Below are positions 25,338 to 33,973 of a stretch of 64,000 nucleotides of DNA, one piece after another. A model generated the notes under the pieces. It ran no database searches, was not told the DNA's origin, and saw only the letters and a list, made by a program, of their open reading frames with translations. The position numbers and the translations under genes were made by a program. This DNA is from Beijerinckiaceae bacterium (GTDB lineage Bacteria > Pseudomonadota > Alphaproteobacteria > Rhizobiales > Beijerinckiaceae), in the NCBI GenBank assembly GCA_027533425.1, contig JAPZUD010000005.1, positions 124,001 to 188,000 on the forward strand. The letters are read 5' to 3'. Positions within the stretch are counted from its first letter, which is position 1, and each line of letters begins with the position of its first letter.

Positions 25338-26339
25338 ATGAAGATCGCGATGTTCTACGCGAAGGATTACGAGAAGCCGCAATTCGAGGCGGTGAATGCC
25401 GGGCACAAGCACGAGATCACATACATTGCCGCACCGTTGAATGCGTCGACCGCGCCACTCGCAAAGGGGTTCGACGCGATCTGCATCTTCGTGAACGACA
25501 CATGCGATGCCGCGACCATCGCCATTCTGGCGGCAGGCGGCGTGAAGCTGGTTCTCTGCCGATCCGCTGGCTTCAACCAGGTCGATCTCAAGGCCGCGAA
25601 GGCGCATGGCATGACGGTGATGCGCGTGCCCGCCTATTCGCCGGAATCCATTGCCGAGCATGCGGTGGGGATGATCCTCTCGCTCGTGCGCAACGTGCAC
25701 CACCAGTATAACCGCGTGCGCGTCGGCAATTTCTCGATGGATAACCTCGTGGGCTTCACCCTGCGCGGGCGTGTCGCCGGCATTGTTGGCACGGGGAATA
25801 TCGGCCGGGCCACAGCGCGCATCCTCAAGGGGTTTGGCTGCTCGCTGCTGGGCTCTGACCCCTATCCTCATGACGAGATGACGGCGATCGGCATGGAGTA
25901 TGTCGAACGCAACACGCTCTTCCAGCGCTCCGACATCGTTGTGCTCACCGCGCCGCTCACGCCCGAGACGCGCCATATGGTCAATGCCGAGACGCTCAAG
26001 CTCTTCAAGAAGGGCTCGGTGCTCATCAATACCGGGCGTGGTCCGTTGATCGACACCAAGGCGGCGATTGTGGCGCTGAAGAACCTCGAAACGCTCTGGT
26101 ATCTCGGCATCGACGTCTACGAGGATGAAGCGGGGCTGTTCTTCGAGAACCTCTCCGCCGAGATCGTGCAGGACGATACCCTGCAATTGCTGCTCGCGCA
26201 GAAGAACTGCCTCGTCACGCCTCATACGGCCTGGCTGACGCAGGAAGCCCTGACCGATATTGCCGAGCAGACCCTGGGCAATGCGACCGATTTCGCGGCG
26301 GGCAAGCCCAACCCCGATCGCACCGTCAAACTTCCCTGA
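25338..26339 (+). CDS. NAD-dependent D-2-hydroxyacid dehydrogenase (LdhA-like)
   Basis: A 333-residue enzyme with the D-isomer-specific fold: N-terminal catalytic domain, NAD-binding motif GIVGTGNIGRA, catalytic Arg in NTGRGPLIDT, Glu in GIDVYEDEAG and His in VTPHTAWLT. Motifs such as CRSAGFNQVDLKAA, and the length, match fermentative D-lactate dehydrogenase. It reduces pyruvate-like 2-oxoacids to D-2-hydroxyacids or the reverse. ATG at 25338, 26 bases after the TRIC gene. Confidence 0.9.
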   Translation: MKIAMFYAKDYEKPQFEAVNAGHKHEITYIAAPLNASTAPLAKGFDAICIFVNDTCDAATIAILAAGGVKLVLCRSAGFNQVDLKAAKAHGMTVMRVPAYSPESIAEHAVGMILSLVRNVHHQYNRVRVGNFSMDNLVGFTLRGRVAGIVGTGNIGRATARILKGFGCSLLGSDPYPHDEMTAIGMEYVERNTLFQRSDIVVLTAPLTPETRHMVNAETLKLFKKGSVLINTGRGPLIDTKAAIVALKNLETLWYLGIDVYEDEAGLFFENLSAEIVQDDTLQLLLAQKNCLVTPHTAWLTQEALTDIAEQTLGNATDFAAGKPNPDRTVKLP

Positions 26340-26364
26340 TCAACGCCTTTCTCGAGGTTTCTCC

Positions 26365-27165
26365 ATGCCTTCCTCCTTCGACGCCTTCGCCGATTTCCGT
26401 ATGACCGGGCACAAGGTGATCATTACCGGCGGTGCCCAGAACATTGGTGCCGGCATCGCCAGGACATTGGCCGGTGCCGGCGCCAAGGTCATGATCGCCG
26501 ATCTGAACGGCGATCTCGCCCAGAAAACCGCTGCGGAGATCGCTGCCGAAACCGGTTCCGAATGCCACGGCATGGCGTGCGACGTGACCAAGTCGGAGCA
26601 GATCGACGCTGTGGTCGCCGCGACCGTTGCTGCCTTTGGCGGCATCTCCACGCTCGTCAACAATGTCGGCTGGGGCGGTCGCCACGATGACCCCACCGCA
26701 ATTTCCGACGATGCGTTCATTGCCTCCTACAAGCTCAACACGATCAGCGCCTATCGCATGAGCATGGCTTGCCTGACGCATCTGCTGAAGGAAAAGAACC
26801 CGAGCATCACCAATTCCGGGTCTTTCTCATCGGCTGCGCCCGCCTATGACATTCTGGCCTATGGCACGGCCAAGGCAGCCTTGAACCAGATGATGGTGTC
26901 GATCGCGCATCTCCTGGCGAAGAAGGTGCGCGTTAATTCCATCCTTATCGGCACCGTGATGACCCCGGGCTATGCGGATGCTGGCATCGACCCGGCCATG
27001 CAGGAAAAACTGCGGAACCCCGACAACCTGACAGGGCGGCCGGGCGCCCCGCAGGATGTGGCGAATGCCTTCCTCTGGCTCTGTTCGCCGGCTGCCGGCT
27101 GGGTGAGCGGGCAGACGATCAATGTCCATGGCGGCGGCGGCGTGGTGCGCCTCTTCGGGCATTGA
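26365..27165 (+). CDS. Short-chain dehydrogenase/reductase
   Basis: A 266-residue SDR. The cofactor motif reads TGGAQNIGAGIA (an N replaces the first G of GIG), with NNVGWGG, catalytic SGSFSS, YGTAK and the terminal SGQTINVHGGGGVVRLFGH. It is distinct from the SDR at 23865 but shares the ending pattern. The start at 26365 is 25 bases after the hydroxyacid dehydrogenase. It is probably an oxidoreductase of the same catabolic operon. Confidence 0.87.
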   Translation: MPSSFDAFADFRMTGHKVIITGGAQNIGAGIARTLAGAGAKVMIADLNGDLAQKTAAEIAAETGSECHGMACDVTKSEQIDAVVAATVAAFGGISTLVNNVGWGGRHDDPTAISDDAFIASYKLNTISAYRMSMACLTHLLKEKNPSITNSGSFSSAAPAYDILAYGTAKAALNQMMVSIAHLLAKKVRVNSILIGTVMTPGYADAGIDPAMQEKLRNPDNLTGRPGAPQDVANAFLWLCSPAAGWVSGQTINVHGGGGVVRLFGH

Positions 27166-27173
27166 CTATCGGC

Positions 27174-28904
27174 ATGCGTTGTATCCGCTCGACCTCCATC
27201 GGACCCTGCGCGGCACTGGCCCTGCTGGCCTTGGCTGGTAACGGACATGCGCAACAGGCGGGCGGAGCCATTCCCCTTGCCGCGCAAGCCGAAGGCGCCC
27301 CGATTGAGCGGGTGGATGTCATTCTCGTGCGGGGCTCGGACAACCCCGCGCGGGATCAGGCTGCGCTTGCCCGCCTGCGTGAAAGCATGCAGGCGCTGGT
27401 CGGGCGCGGCTATTCCCGCGCTTTCATCGAGCGGCAGCTGGCAACGCCGCGCGGTCGGCTGGGCGTCGGGCAGATCAGCTATCGCCTCGTTCCGGGCCGT
27501 TCGCCTGGAAGCCTCGCTGTGGTGCTCGAACTGGACACTGCCATGCCTGCGACGGCCGCCGGCGCGCAGGGAGCTCTGACAGGCGATGGGCGATCCTTCC
27601 CCGTGCTTTATCGCAGTGACCGCGCCTTTCTGACGGCGATCATCAGCGGAGGGCTTGGAGCCTATACCGATATCAATCCGTGGTTTGGCAATCCCGCTCT
27701 CTTTACCGCCGGCAGCCCCATTGCACGGAAGCGGCCGGGGCGCGCGCCGGGTTGGACCGAGGGATACACGGATCTGGGCTTTGCGGGCGCGGCGCAACTC
27801 GGTGATACGCCGTTCTATGCCTATGGCGCACTGACAGCGCTGACCTCCTGGTCGATCGGGCAGGACATCTACCGCAACGACACCCGTACCTGGACGGATA
27901 TCGAGCGCGCCTATGCGGGCCTGCTCTATGTCGATCCCGAAACCGGCAACAGTGTCAACATCAGCGCCGGCCGGCAAAATGTGACACTGAACGAAGGCTG
28001 GCTCGTGCATTTCGTGCGCGGCAACGCCAATATCGGCAAGCGCGGCGGTACCTATCTCGGCCCCCGCAATGCCAATGACTTCTCCGTGGTGGCTGATGCC
28101 AAACTCGGCCCATGGACTGCGAAGGCCTTCTGGATCGATCCCGACGAACTGCCCGGCATCGATTCCCGCGCGAGCTATCTCGGCGCCAACCTCCGCTACA
28201 CGTTCCGGCCCGGGCTCTCGTTCGATGCGAGCTATATCACGGTGGCGCGCTCCACAGGTTCGCTTGTTGCGCCCGGCGGGGTGCGACTGCCCCGCGAAGG
28301 GCTGCGGACCTATGCCGGGCACGTCCGATGGGAGCGGCCATTCGGCGCGGATGGCGTCTGGCTCGCGAGCGAATTTGCCTATCAGGACCACGAGCGGTTC
28401 CGGATGTCGGCCTATGCGGCTTACGGGCTGATCGGCTATCAGGCCGCGCATCTGCCGTGGTCGCCGAGCCTCTCCTATCGCCTGTCCTATGCCAGCGGCG
28501 ATAACCCGAATTCGGCAAGCTACAACCGGTTCGATCCGCTGCTTTCGACCGGCCTCGGCAACTGGTTGCAGGGCATCAGCTTCGGCAAGCTCACCTCGAA
28601 TTCCAACCTTTCGGTGCATCGCCTGCAATTCAATGTCGTGCCAATGCCGACGCTGAACGTGACGTTCGACTGGCACATCCTGCGCGCGCCGGAGCGGAAC
28701 AATCTCGGCGCGAATCCCGCGCTTTCGACCCTGACCTCCAGCGATATCGGGCAGGAATTCACCCTCACGGGCCGCTGGGCCATCAACCGGAACCTCTATC
28801 TCCAGACCATCGGCTCGATTGCAGTGCCGGGGAAAGCCCTGCGCAACATCGGCGCGCGGCAGAACTGGACCACGTTGCAAGCCAGCCTCTACTGGTCGCT
28901 TTGA
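27174..28904 (+). CDS. Outer-membrane beta-barrel, alginate-export (AlgE-like) family
   Basis: A 576-residue protein with a signal peptide (ALALLALAGNGHAQQ), a periplasmic N-terminal part of about 100 residues and a long barrel of alternating strands rich in aromatic residues, ending in an aromatic-terminated strand (TLQASLYWSL). SYASGDNPNSASYNRFDPLL and NLRYTFRPGLSFDASYI match the alginate-export porin family. Such barrels allow passage of anionic sugars or related acids. The ATG at 27174 is nine bases after the SDR stop, so it belongs to the operon and is probably the outer-membrane entry or exit route for its substrate. Confidence 0.82.
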   Translation: MRCIRSTSIGPCAALALLALAGNGHAQQAGGAIPLAAQAEGAPIERVDVILVRGSDNPARDQAALARLRESMQALVGRGYSRAFIERQLATPRGRLGVGQISYRLVPGRSPGSLAVVLELDTAMPATAAGAQGALTGDGRSFPVLYRSDRAFLTAIISGGLGAYTDINPWFGNPALFTAGSPIARKRPGRAPGWTEGYTDLGFAGAAQLGDTPFYAYGALTALTSWSIGQDIYRNDTRTWTDIERAYAGLLYVDPETGNSVNISAGRQNVTLNEGWLVHFVRGNANIGKRGGTYLGPRNANDFSVVADAKLGPWTAKAFWIDPDELPGIDSRASYLGANLRYTFRPGLSFDASYITVARSTGSLVAPGGVRLPREGLRTYAGHVRWERPFGADGVWLASEFAYQDHERFRMSAYAAYGLIGYQAAHLPWSPSLSYRLSYASGDNPNSASYNRFDPLLSTGLGNWLQGISFGKLTSNSNLSVHRLQFNVVPMPTLNVTFDWHILRAPERNNLGANPALSTLTSSDIGQEFTLTGRWAINRNLYLQTIGSIAVPGKALRNIGARQNWTTLQASLYWSL

Positions 28905-28916
28905 GGAGAGTTCACT

Positions 28917-29540
28917 GTGGCTGAGATGAATGTCCCCTTGCCGCTTCTGGCTTCGCTCCTCTTCAGCATGATGGGACCGATTGGCCTGCTGCCCCTTTTT
29001 GCGAAATCAACAGCGGGTGCTGACGCAAGGCTTCAAAAGACAATCGCGGTTCGTGCGGCGACTTTTGCCACTCTTGCCTTGGCGGTTGCGGTCTTTGTTG
29101 GCTCCGCGATCATGCAATCGGCAGGCACGTCGCGTTCCTCCTTGATCATCGCGTCCGGCATCATCCTGACGTTGACGGCCTTGCGGAACATCTTTGGCTC
29201 GGGTTCGCCGCAATCGAGCCCCGCTCAACCAGCAAGCGAGGCTCTCGCTTTGGCGCCCATTGCGATTCCGGGAATCGTCACGCCGATGGGTGTCGCCATT
29301 CTCATCCTGTTTGCCAGTTACTTCCCTGAAATGGTGGACCGGTTGGCCATTCTGGCCGTCATGGTCGGCATCATGCTGGCAAACCTGCTGGCAATGTTTT
29401 CAGCCCAATGGTTCATGCGCGCTGTCGGCCCGACGCCATTGATCGTGTTGGGCGCGATTTTCGGTGTGCTTCAGGCGGCGATGGGCGTCGAGATGATCGT
29501 TTCGGGCCTCGGCATGTCGCGCCTCTTCGGCCATCCGTGA
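28917..29540 (+). CDS. MarC-family integral membrane protein
   Basis: A 207-residue inner-membrane protein with six hydrophobic segments and the MarC signature (MGPIGLLPLF near the N terminus, APIAIPGIVTPMGVAILILF in the middle). The function of MarC proteins is not settled. GTG at 28917 has GAGGAG eight bases upstream; an ATG at 28926 is possible. It follows the barrel gene by 12 bases. Confidence 0.88.
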   Translation: MAEMNVPLPLLASLLFSMMGPIGLLPLFAKSTAGADARLQKTIAVRAATFATLALAVAVFVGSAIMQSAGTSRSSLIIASGIILTLTALRNIFGSGSPQSSPAQPASEALALAPIAIPGIVTPMGVAILILFASYFPEMVDRLAILAVMVGIMLANLLAMFSAQWFMRAVGPTPLIVLGAIFGVLQAAMGVEMIVSGLGMSRLFGHP

Positions 29541-29584
29541 CAAGCTCAATTGATTTCCAGCTGAAACCAAGACGGGCATAGGCG

Positions 29585-30088
29585 ATGACAGAACGACTGC
29601 TCCGCCTTTTCAAATCGGACGATGCCGCAGCCATTCGTGAATTGACCAGGGCAACGCTGGATGCCTATCACCGCCGTTTCGGCGAGACGGCTGGTCGGGC
29701 CGCTGACATCACCGAACTGGCTGACCTGGCAAAAACCGGCAGTGTTTTTGTCGCACAGCAAGGAGCCGATATCGTCGGCGCGATTGGCTATACCCCTCCT
29801 GGCGTCATCGAGCATCCGCTCTTCTCGCGGAGTTGGGCGCTTATCCGCATGCTCGTCGTTGCCGCGCCGGTTGACCATTCTGCCGTAACGTCCTCGTTAA
29901 TCGCACACTGCGTTGCGCAAGCGGAAAGCGATAAGGCTGAAGCGATCTCTGTGTATTCCTGGCCATCAGACATCCTGTTCGAGCCCGACTTCCGGCGTGC
30001 CGGTTTCAGGGAAGCGAGCATCGCGCCGGAACTTCACGGGAACTTGCACGCCTTGTTGTTGCGACAGCTGGGGCCTAAGTCTGACTGA
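29585..30088 (+). CDS. GNAT-type N-acetyltransferase
   Basis: A 167-residue protein with the GNAT layout: LLRLFKSDDAAAIRELTRAT at the start, a central strand VFVAQQGADIVGAIGY, MLVVAAPVDHSAVTSSLIAH resembling the acetyl-CoA-binding segment (with a poor Q/R-x-x-G-x-G/A loop) and RRAGFREAS near the end. The acceptor is unknown and the loop is atypical, so activity is not certain. It lies 44 bases after marC. Confidence 0.65.
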   Translation: MTERLLRLFKSDDAAAIRELTRATLDAYHRRFGETAGRAADITELADLAKTGSVFVAQQGADIVGAIGYTPPGVIEHPLFSRSWALIRMLVVAAPVDHSAVTSSLIAHCVAQAESDKAEAISVYSWPSDILFEPDFRRAGFREASIAPELHGNLHALLLRQLGPKSD

Positions 30089-30257
30089 GCTCTCAACTCC
30101 GCTTCTGATAGGAAAATCGGACTACCGCTCACCGAATGGGCAATGGAGCACTCTGGAATCGGGCACCAAGGGCTCTCAAAGAATGAATGTCCGGTTTTCG
30201 GGATCAACAACGCTCGGCTTAGCAACCATTTCGGGGGCCGGAAGCGGAATGGCAGGC

Positions 30258-31673
30258 TTATGAAACGCCTGTCAGAACTCCCGACATTCCCCGCCACACG
30301 AACCCGAGCGCGCCGCAGAGTGCAAGCGTGGGGATCATGCCCAGCTTGAGCCGAAAGAGTGCGATGACCGCGACCAGCGAGAGCAGTCCAGAGGCAGGAT
30401 CGAGGCTCGCGAGGTCCGGCCAGGCCATGTCGAGCGGACCGGCACGCAAGGTGCTCACTCTTGCGAACAGGGTGTGAAGGCCGAACCATACAGCGAGATT
30501 AAGGATCACGCCTACGACCGCTGCTGTCACGGCTGACAGGGCGGCTGAGATCGCCTTGCTGCCCGAGAGACGCTCGATATACGGCGCGCCGAGGAAGATC
30601 CAAAGGAAACAGGGCACGAAGGTCACCCAGGTTGTGAGCATTGCACCAAGTAGCCCGGCCGCCATAGGCGAGAGCAGGCCGGGATCGCGGAACGCCGCGA
30701 GAAAGCCAACATAGGCCAGCACGAGGATCAGCGGCCCGGGTGTGGTTTCCGCAAGGGCGAGCCCGTCCAGCATCTCGCCAGGCTTCAGCCATTGATAGGT
30801 GTCGACCGCCTGCTGGGCCACATAGGCAAGGACGGCATAGGCGCCGCCGAAGGTGACGACCGCCATCTTCGAGAAGAAGGCCGCGATCGGTATAAAGACG
30901 CTGCTCCAACCGAAGAGGAACCCCGCCAGCAGCACCGGTGCCACCCAAAGTGCGCCACAGACCGCGATGATCGTTAGGGCTCTGCTGAGGCCAAGATCCG
31001 TCTTCGGAGGGGCTGTGTCGAGGATCTGGTCGAGAAGCGCATCGCTTTTCTTGCCCCCATGCCCGCCACCACCGGCGAAGAGATCGGGCCGAATCCGCGA
31101 GCCGAGCCAGCCGATAAGGCCAGCGGCGAACACGATCAAGGGAAACGGCGCATCAAAGGCGAAGATCGCGATAAAGGAGAGTGCCGCGATACCGATCATG
31201 GCACGGTTTTTCAGAGCGCGCTTGCCGACGCGGATGACCGCTTCGATCACTACGGCCAGCACGGCCGCTTTAAGCCCGAAGAACAGGGCGCCGAGCCAGG
31301 CCGTGTTCTGGAACAAGGCATAGGCGGTAGAGAGCGCGAGGATGACGAAGAAACCCGGAAGGACGAAGAGCGTCCCCGCGACGATTCCGCCGCGGAGCCC
31401 GTGGAGCAGCCAGCCAATATAGATGGCCAGCTGTTGGGCCTCGGGTCCGGGCAGGAGCATGCAATAGTTCAGGGCGCCGAGAAAGCGCTTCTCGGATACC
31501 CAGCGCTTCTCCTCGACGAGGATGCGATGCATGAGCGCGATCTGGCCGGCCGGACCGCCGAAGCTCAGCAGCCCGATCTTTGCCCAGACCGCGAGTGCTT
31601 CGCGGAAGGTCGGGGGCTCGGCGAAGACGCGCGCTTCGGTCGGGGCGCCATCTTTCGTTGCGATATCGGTCAT
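30258..31673 (-). CDS. chrA: ChrA chromate efflux transporter
   Basis: A 471-residue two-domain CHR transporter. Each half carries the CHR signature: FGGPAGQIALMHRILVEEKR with MLLPGPEAQQLAIYIGWLLH in the first, and TFGGAYAVLAYVAQQAV with AETTPGPLILVLAYVGFLAA in the second. It exports chromate across the inner membrane. It follows the rhodanese-ChrB gene by three bases, so the two are co-transcribed. Confidence 0.93.
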   Translation of the reverse strand: MTDIATKDGAPTEARVFAEPPTFREALAVWAKIGLLSFGGPAGQIALMHRILVEEKRWVSEKRFLGALNYCMLLPGPEAQQLAIYIGWLLHGLRGGIVAGTLFVLPGFFVILALSTAYALFQNTAWLGALFFGLKAAVLAVVIEAVIRVGKRALKNRAMIGIAALSFIAIFAFDAPFPLIVFAAGLIGWLGSRIRPDLFAGGGGHGGKKSDALLDQILDTAPPKTDLGLSRALTIIAVCGALWVAPVLLAGFLFGWSSVFIPIAAFFSKMAVVTFGGAYAVLAYVAQQAVDTYQWLKPGEMLDGLALAETTPGPLILVLAYVGFLAAFRDPGLLSPMAAGLLGAMLTTWVTFVPCFLWIFLGAPYIERLSGSKAISAALSAVTAAVVGVILNLAVWFGLHTLFARVSTLRAGPLDMAWPDLASLDPASGLLSLVAVIALFRLKLGMIPTLALCGALGFVWRGMSGVLTGVS

Positions 31674-31676
31674 CGA

Positions 31677-32513
31677 TCAGGCCTTCCTGCCCGGGTTCGG
31701 CCAGTTATGGGTTTCCTCGGTTCCGTCCCTGCACCAGCGGTAGAAGGCATCGTAAAGCAACATGCCAGCGTCAAGCTGGGCGAGATCGTCGCTGAACATG
31801 CGCGAGAGCCCAAGGGATGCCGCAAGGAATCCGGCGGCCTGCGGCGCGAGATCGAGCCGGGCGGTATCCGCTGCTCGAACAATCATTGCGAGCCTGTCAA
31901 GTGCGGGCGATAAAAGCCCGAACTCCGTGAGCATCGTGTCGAAGGTGCAGGTATGCGCCGTGCTACCAACCGGCCCGCGATGGCTCCAGAATACGCCATC
32001 GACATCGAACGGCATCGCGCCGAAGCGATCGGCAACAGCTTCGACCTCGGAAGCCGCGACATAGAGGAAAACGGCGTCGGGATCGACAAAGCGACGGATC
32101 AGCCAGGGACAGGCAATGCGGTCGACTTTCGGTCGGGCCCGGGTCACCCAAAGCGAGCGTCCTTGCGCATCGCGCCGCAGGGCATCCGTTCCTTTCGTCA
32201 ATAGCTCGCCGGCGGCAACCCAGCCCTCGAAACCGCCTTCCAGCGAAACGGCATCCGCCCCGGCATGCCGGAGCAGCGCGGCAACACCCTGGCTGAGCTT
32301 GAGCCCCTTCTGGCAGGAGACAACAATGCGCTTGCCCAGATAGACCGGCGCCCATTCCTGGCAGCTACGATAGTCACGGCGCGATGAACCGGGGATCAGG
32401 TGCGGATCGGTCGCAAAATCCTCTTCAATGCGGACATCGATAATGATCGGCGCATCCGGCGTACCGACAAGGCGGGCGAGTTGGGGAACAGTGATTTCAA
32501 TTGGCAGGGCCAT
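31677..32513 (-). CDS. chrB: Rhodanese-ChrB fusion protein, chromate resistance
   Basis: A 278-residue two-domain protein. Residues 1-105 are a rhodanese fold with active-site loop CQKGLKLS (the catalytic cysteine inside VSCQKG). Residues 118-278 are the ChrB C-terminal domain (WVTRARPKVDRIACPWLIRR, then FDVDGVFWSHRGPVGST). ChrB domains accompany ChrA in resistance operons and affect chromate sensing or handling. The rhodanese could supply thiol chemistry for reduction. First gene of a two-gene operon with chrA. Confidence 0.88.
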   Translation of the reverse strand: MALPIEITVPQLARLVGTPDAPIIIDVRIEEDFATDPHLIPGSSRRDYRSCQEWAPVYLGKRIVVSCQKGLKLSQGVAALLRHAGADAVSLEGGFEGWVAAGELLTKGTDALRRDAQGRSLWVTRARPKVDRIACPWLIRRFVDPDAVFLYVAASEVEAVADRFGAMPFDVDGVFWSHRGPVGSTAHTCTFDTMLTEFGLLSPALDRLAMIVRAADTARLDLAPQAAGFLAASLGLSRMFSDDLAQLDAGMLLYDAFYRWCRDGTEETHNWPNPGRKA

Positions 32514-32817
32514 GAGCGTCCATCCCTCTCGTGCGGGGACAATGGACGCGAATGTTGGGCCTTGGCCTCACGGGGTCTTCGCGAATAACCCCTTGCGAAA
32601 TGGGTTAGGATAATGCGGGATGAGCGTCAAGCGATCGATGCTCCCGCACCGATGGACCGAGAACTGATCAATTCGCAGGTCTTTGTTAAAACGTGCTCGG
32701 CGGCTCCGTTCGCTCTCAGGACATTTCGGCCCGAATTCTCTGAATGACCAAACCGTCCGGTTTCGGCTTCTCGATGAAATGCGCTGAATAACGGCAATGG
32801 CGGCGCATTCCAGCCCT
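32514..32817. other. Gap between chrB and nsrR, with one tiny reading frame
   Basis: 304 bases. It must contain the chrB promoter. AAACCG-TC-CGGTTT (32750-32763) is an inverted repeat. The only coding-like segment is the 30-residue frame at 32716-32808, described separately. Confidence 0.5.
32716..32808 (-). CDS. Possible 30-residue small protein downstream of nsrR
   Basis: A short reading frame whose ATG at 32808 lies ten bases after the nsrR stop, with AGGGCTGG just before it. It ends at TGA 32716-32718. The product (ends LVIQRIRAEMS) has no membrane segment. It could be a leader, a small protein or gene debris; support is weak. Confidence 0.2.
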   Translation of the reverse strand: MRRHCRYSAHFIEKPKPDGLVIQRIRAEMS

Positions 32818-33222
32818 TCATTGCGGATACCGGCAATCGGCCAGCGTTGACTGGTTGAGATCATCGATGAAGGCGCGCTCCGCGCGGGCAAGGCGCGCCT
32901 TGAGGCGGCAATGCGGAAGGAGACGGCACGTTCCGCCATCGGCCTCGAAACATTCGACAAGGGCATGACGCCCCTCGAGGGCGGCCACGACATCGCCGAG
33001 GCGGATTTCATGCGCCGGCCTCGCAAGCCGAAATCCGCCAGCGGCACCGCGCTGTGTCACCAGAAACCCATGGCGTGCCAGTTCCCGCACCACCTTCGTC
33101 AGGTGATCGCGCGACAAGGCGAATTCGGTCGCAATCTCGTCGACCGTGTAGAGACGGTTTTCCCCGCCGGCCAGTTTCATGAGGGCACGCAGCCCGAAAT
33201 CCGTGAAGCTCGTCAATCGCAC
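32818..33222 (-). CDS. nsrR: NsrR-type Rrf2 family repressor
   Basis: A 134-residue Rrf2 winged-helix regulator with the recognition region in LSRDHLTKVVRELARHGF and three conserved iron-sulfur cysteines C91, C99, C105, near the NsrR pattern. NsrR carries an Fe-S cluster that NO destroys, releasing repression. GTG start at 33222 is preceded by GGAG at eight bases; longer readings upstream run through the operator and the ric gene and are rejected. It is divergent from ric (iron-sulfur repair), with a 15-bp inverted repeat in the gap. This pairing strongly supports NsrR over other Rrf2 types. Confidence 0.87.
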   Translation of the reverse strand: MRLTSFTDFGLRALMKLAGGENRLYTVDEIATEFALSRDHLTKVVRELARHGFLVTQRGAAGGFRLARPAHEIRLGDVVAALEGRHALVECFEADGGTCRLLPHCRLKARLARAERAFIDDLNQSTLADCRYPQ

Positions 33223-33240
33223 GCATGGTTCTCCAAAAGA

Positions 33241-33289
33241 GGTATTTACAATGCCGCTTTGGCTGCCGTAAATAGGCATTGTAAATACC
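33241..33289. promoter_or_regulatory. 15-bp inverted repeat operator between nsrR and ric
   Basis: GGTATTTACAATGCC (33241-33255) and its exact reverse complement GGCATTGTAAATACC (33275-33289) face each other, centres 34 bases apart, in the 82-base divergent gap. They are AT-rich like NsrR boxes. The simplest reading is one operator copy for each promoter, bound by NsrR. Confidence 0.75.
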
Positions 33290-33304
33290 GAATTGGAGGT
33301 CGTC

Positions 33305-33970
33305 ATGGAACTGAACCAAGCCATCCATCCCGACATGCATGTCGGCGAGATTGCCGCCGCTCTCGCGGGAGCGACGGCCATCTTCAGGAAGCACAAGATT
33401 GACTTCTGCTGTGGCGGCAATGTCCCGATCCGTGAAGCTCTAGCGAAGAAGAACCTTGATGCAGGCCTTGTCCTCGGGGAATTGCAGGCTCTTGCGGCCA
33501 AGCCACCGGAAGCCCCCTCCGAGACCATGGCGCTCATCGAGCACATTATCCGGCGCTATCACGATGTGCACCGGGCCGAGTTGCCCGAACTTGTCAAGCT
33601 GGCGAAGCGCGTCGAGGCCGTGCTTCGCGAGCATGCGGATGTTCCGGCAGGACTGGCGGATATCCTGGAGACAGCTTTGGAAGATCTCGGGCATCACATG
33701 GAGAAGGAGGAACTGATCCTGTTCCCGGCGATGCGTGGCGGCATGGTCGGGATGGTCGATGGTCCGATCTCGGCCATGCGCGAAGACCATGATGACCACG
33801 CGCTGACGATCCGCGCCTTGCAGGAGATCACCCATGGCTACCAGCCGCCCGTCGGGGCATGCCGGTCGTGGCAGGCGCTTTATCAAGGCGTCGACAAACT
33901 TGTCGCGGATCTGACGGAACATATGCACCTTGAGAATAACGTCCTGTTCCCTCGCTTTGAAAGCCGGTGA
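33305..33970 (+). CDS. ric: RIC (YtfE/ScdA), di-iron iron-sulfur cluster repair protein
   Basis: A 221-residue protein. Residues 1-60 are the ScdA_N domain with HKIDFCCGGNVPIREA. The rest is a hemerythrin-like four-helix domain with His/Glu ligands (HHMEKEELILFPAM, MREDHDDHALTIRAL, LTEHMHLENNVLFPRF). RIC proteins restore Fe-S clusters damaged by nitric oxide or peroxide. GGAGG lies before the ATG at 33305. It is under the presumed NsrR operator and next to denitrification-type genes, fitting a role in protection from NO made during nitrate respiration. Confidence 0.93.
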   Translation: MELNQAIHPDMHVGEIAAALAGATAIFRKHKIDFCCGGNVPIREALAKKNLDAGLVLGELQALAAKPPEAPSETMALIEHIIRRYHDVHRAELPELVKLAKRVEAVLREHADVPAGLADILETALEDLGHHMEKEELILFPAMRGGMVGMVDGPISAMREDHDDHALTIRALQEITHGYQPPVGACRSWQALYQGVDKLVADLTEHMHLENNVLFPRFESR

Positions 33971-33973
33971 GCC

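Noticed and set aside
26970-28880. 636-codon minus-strand frame opposite the barrel gene
   Set aside because: Shadow frame; the plus strand encodes an SDR end and a barrel with signal peptide.
33223-33546. Long N-terminal extension of nsrR
   Set aside because: It would read through the inverted-repeat operator and antisense to ric; NsrR proteins start at the MRLTSFTDFG-like segment, here at GTG 33222.
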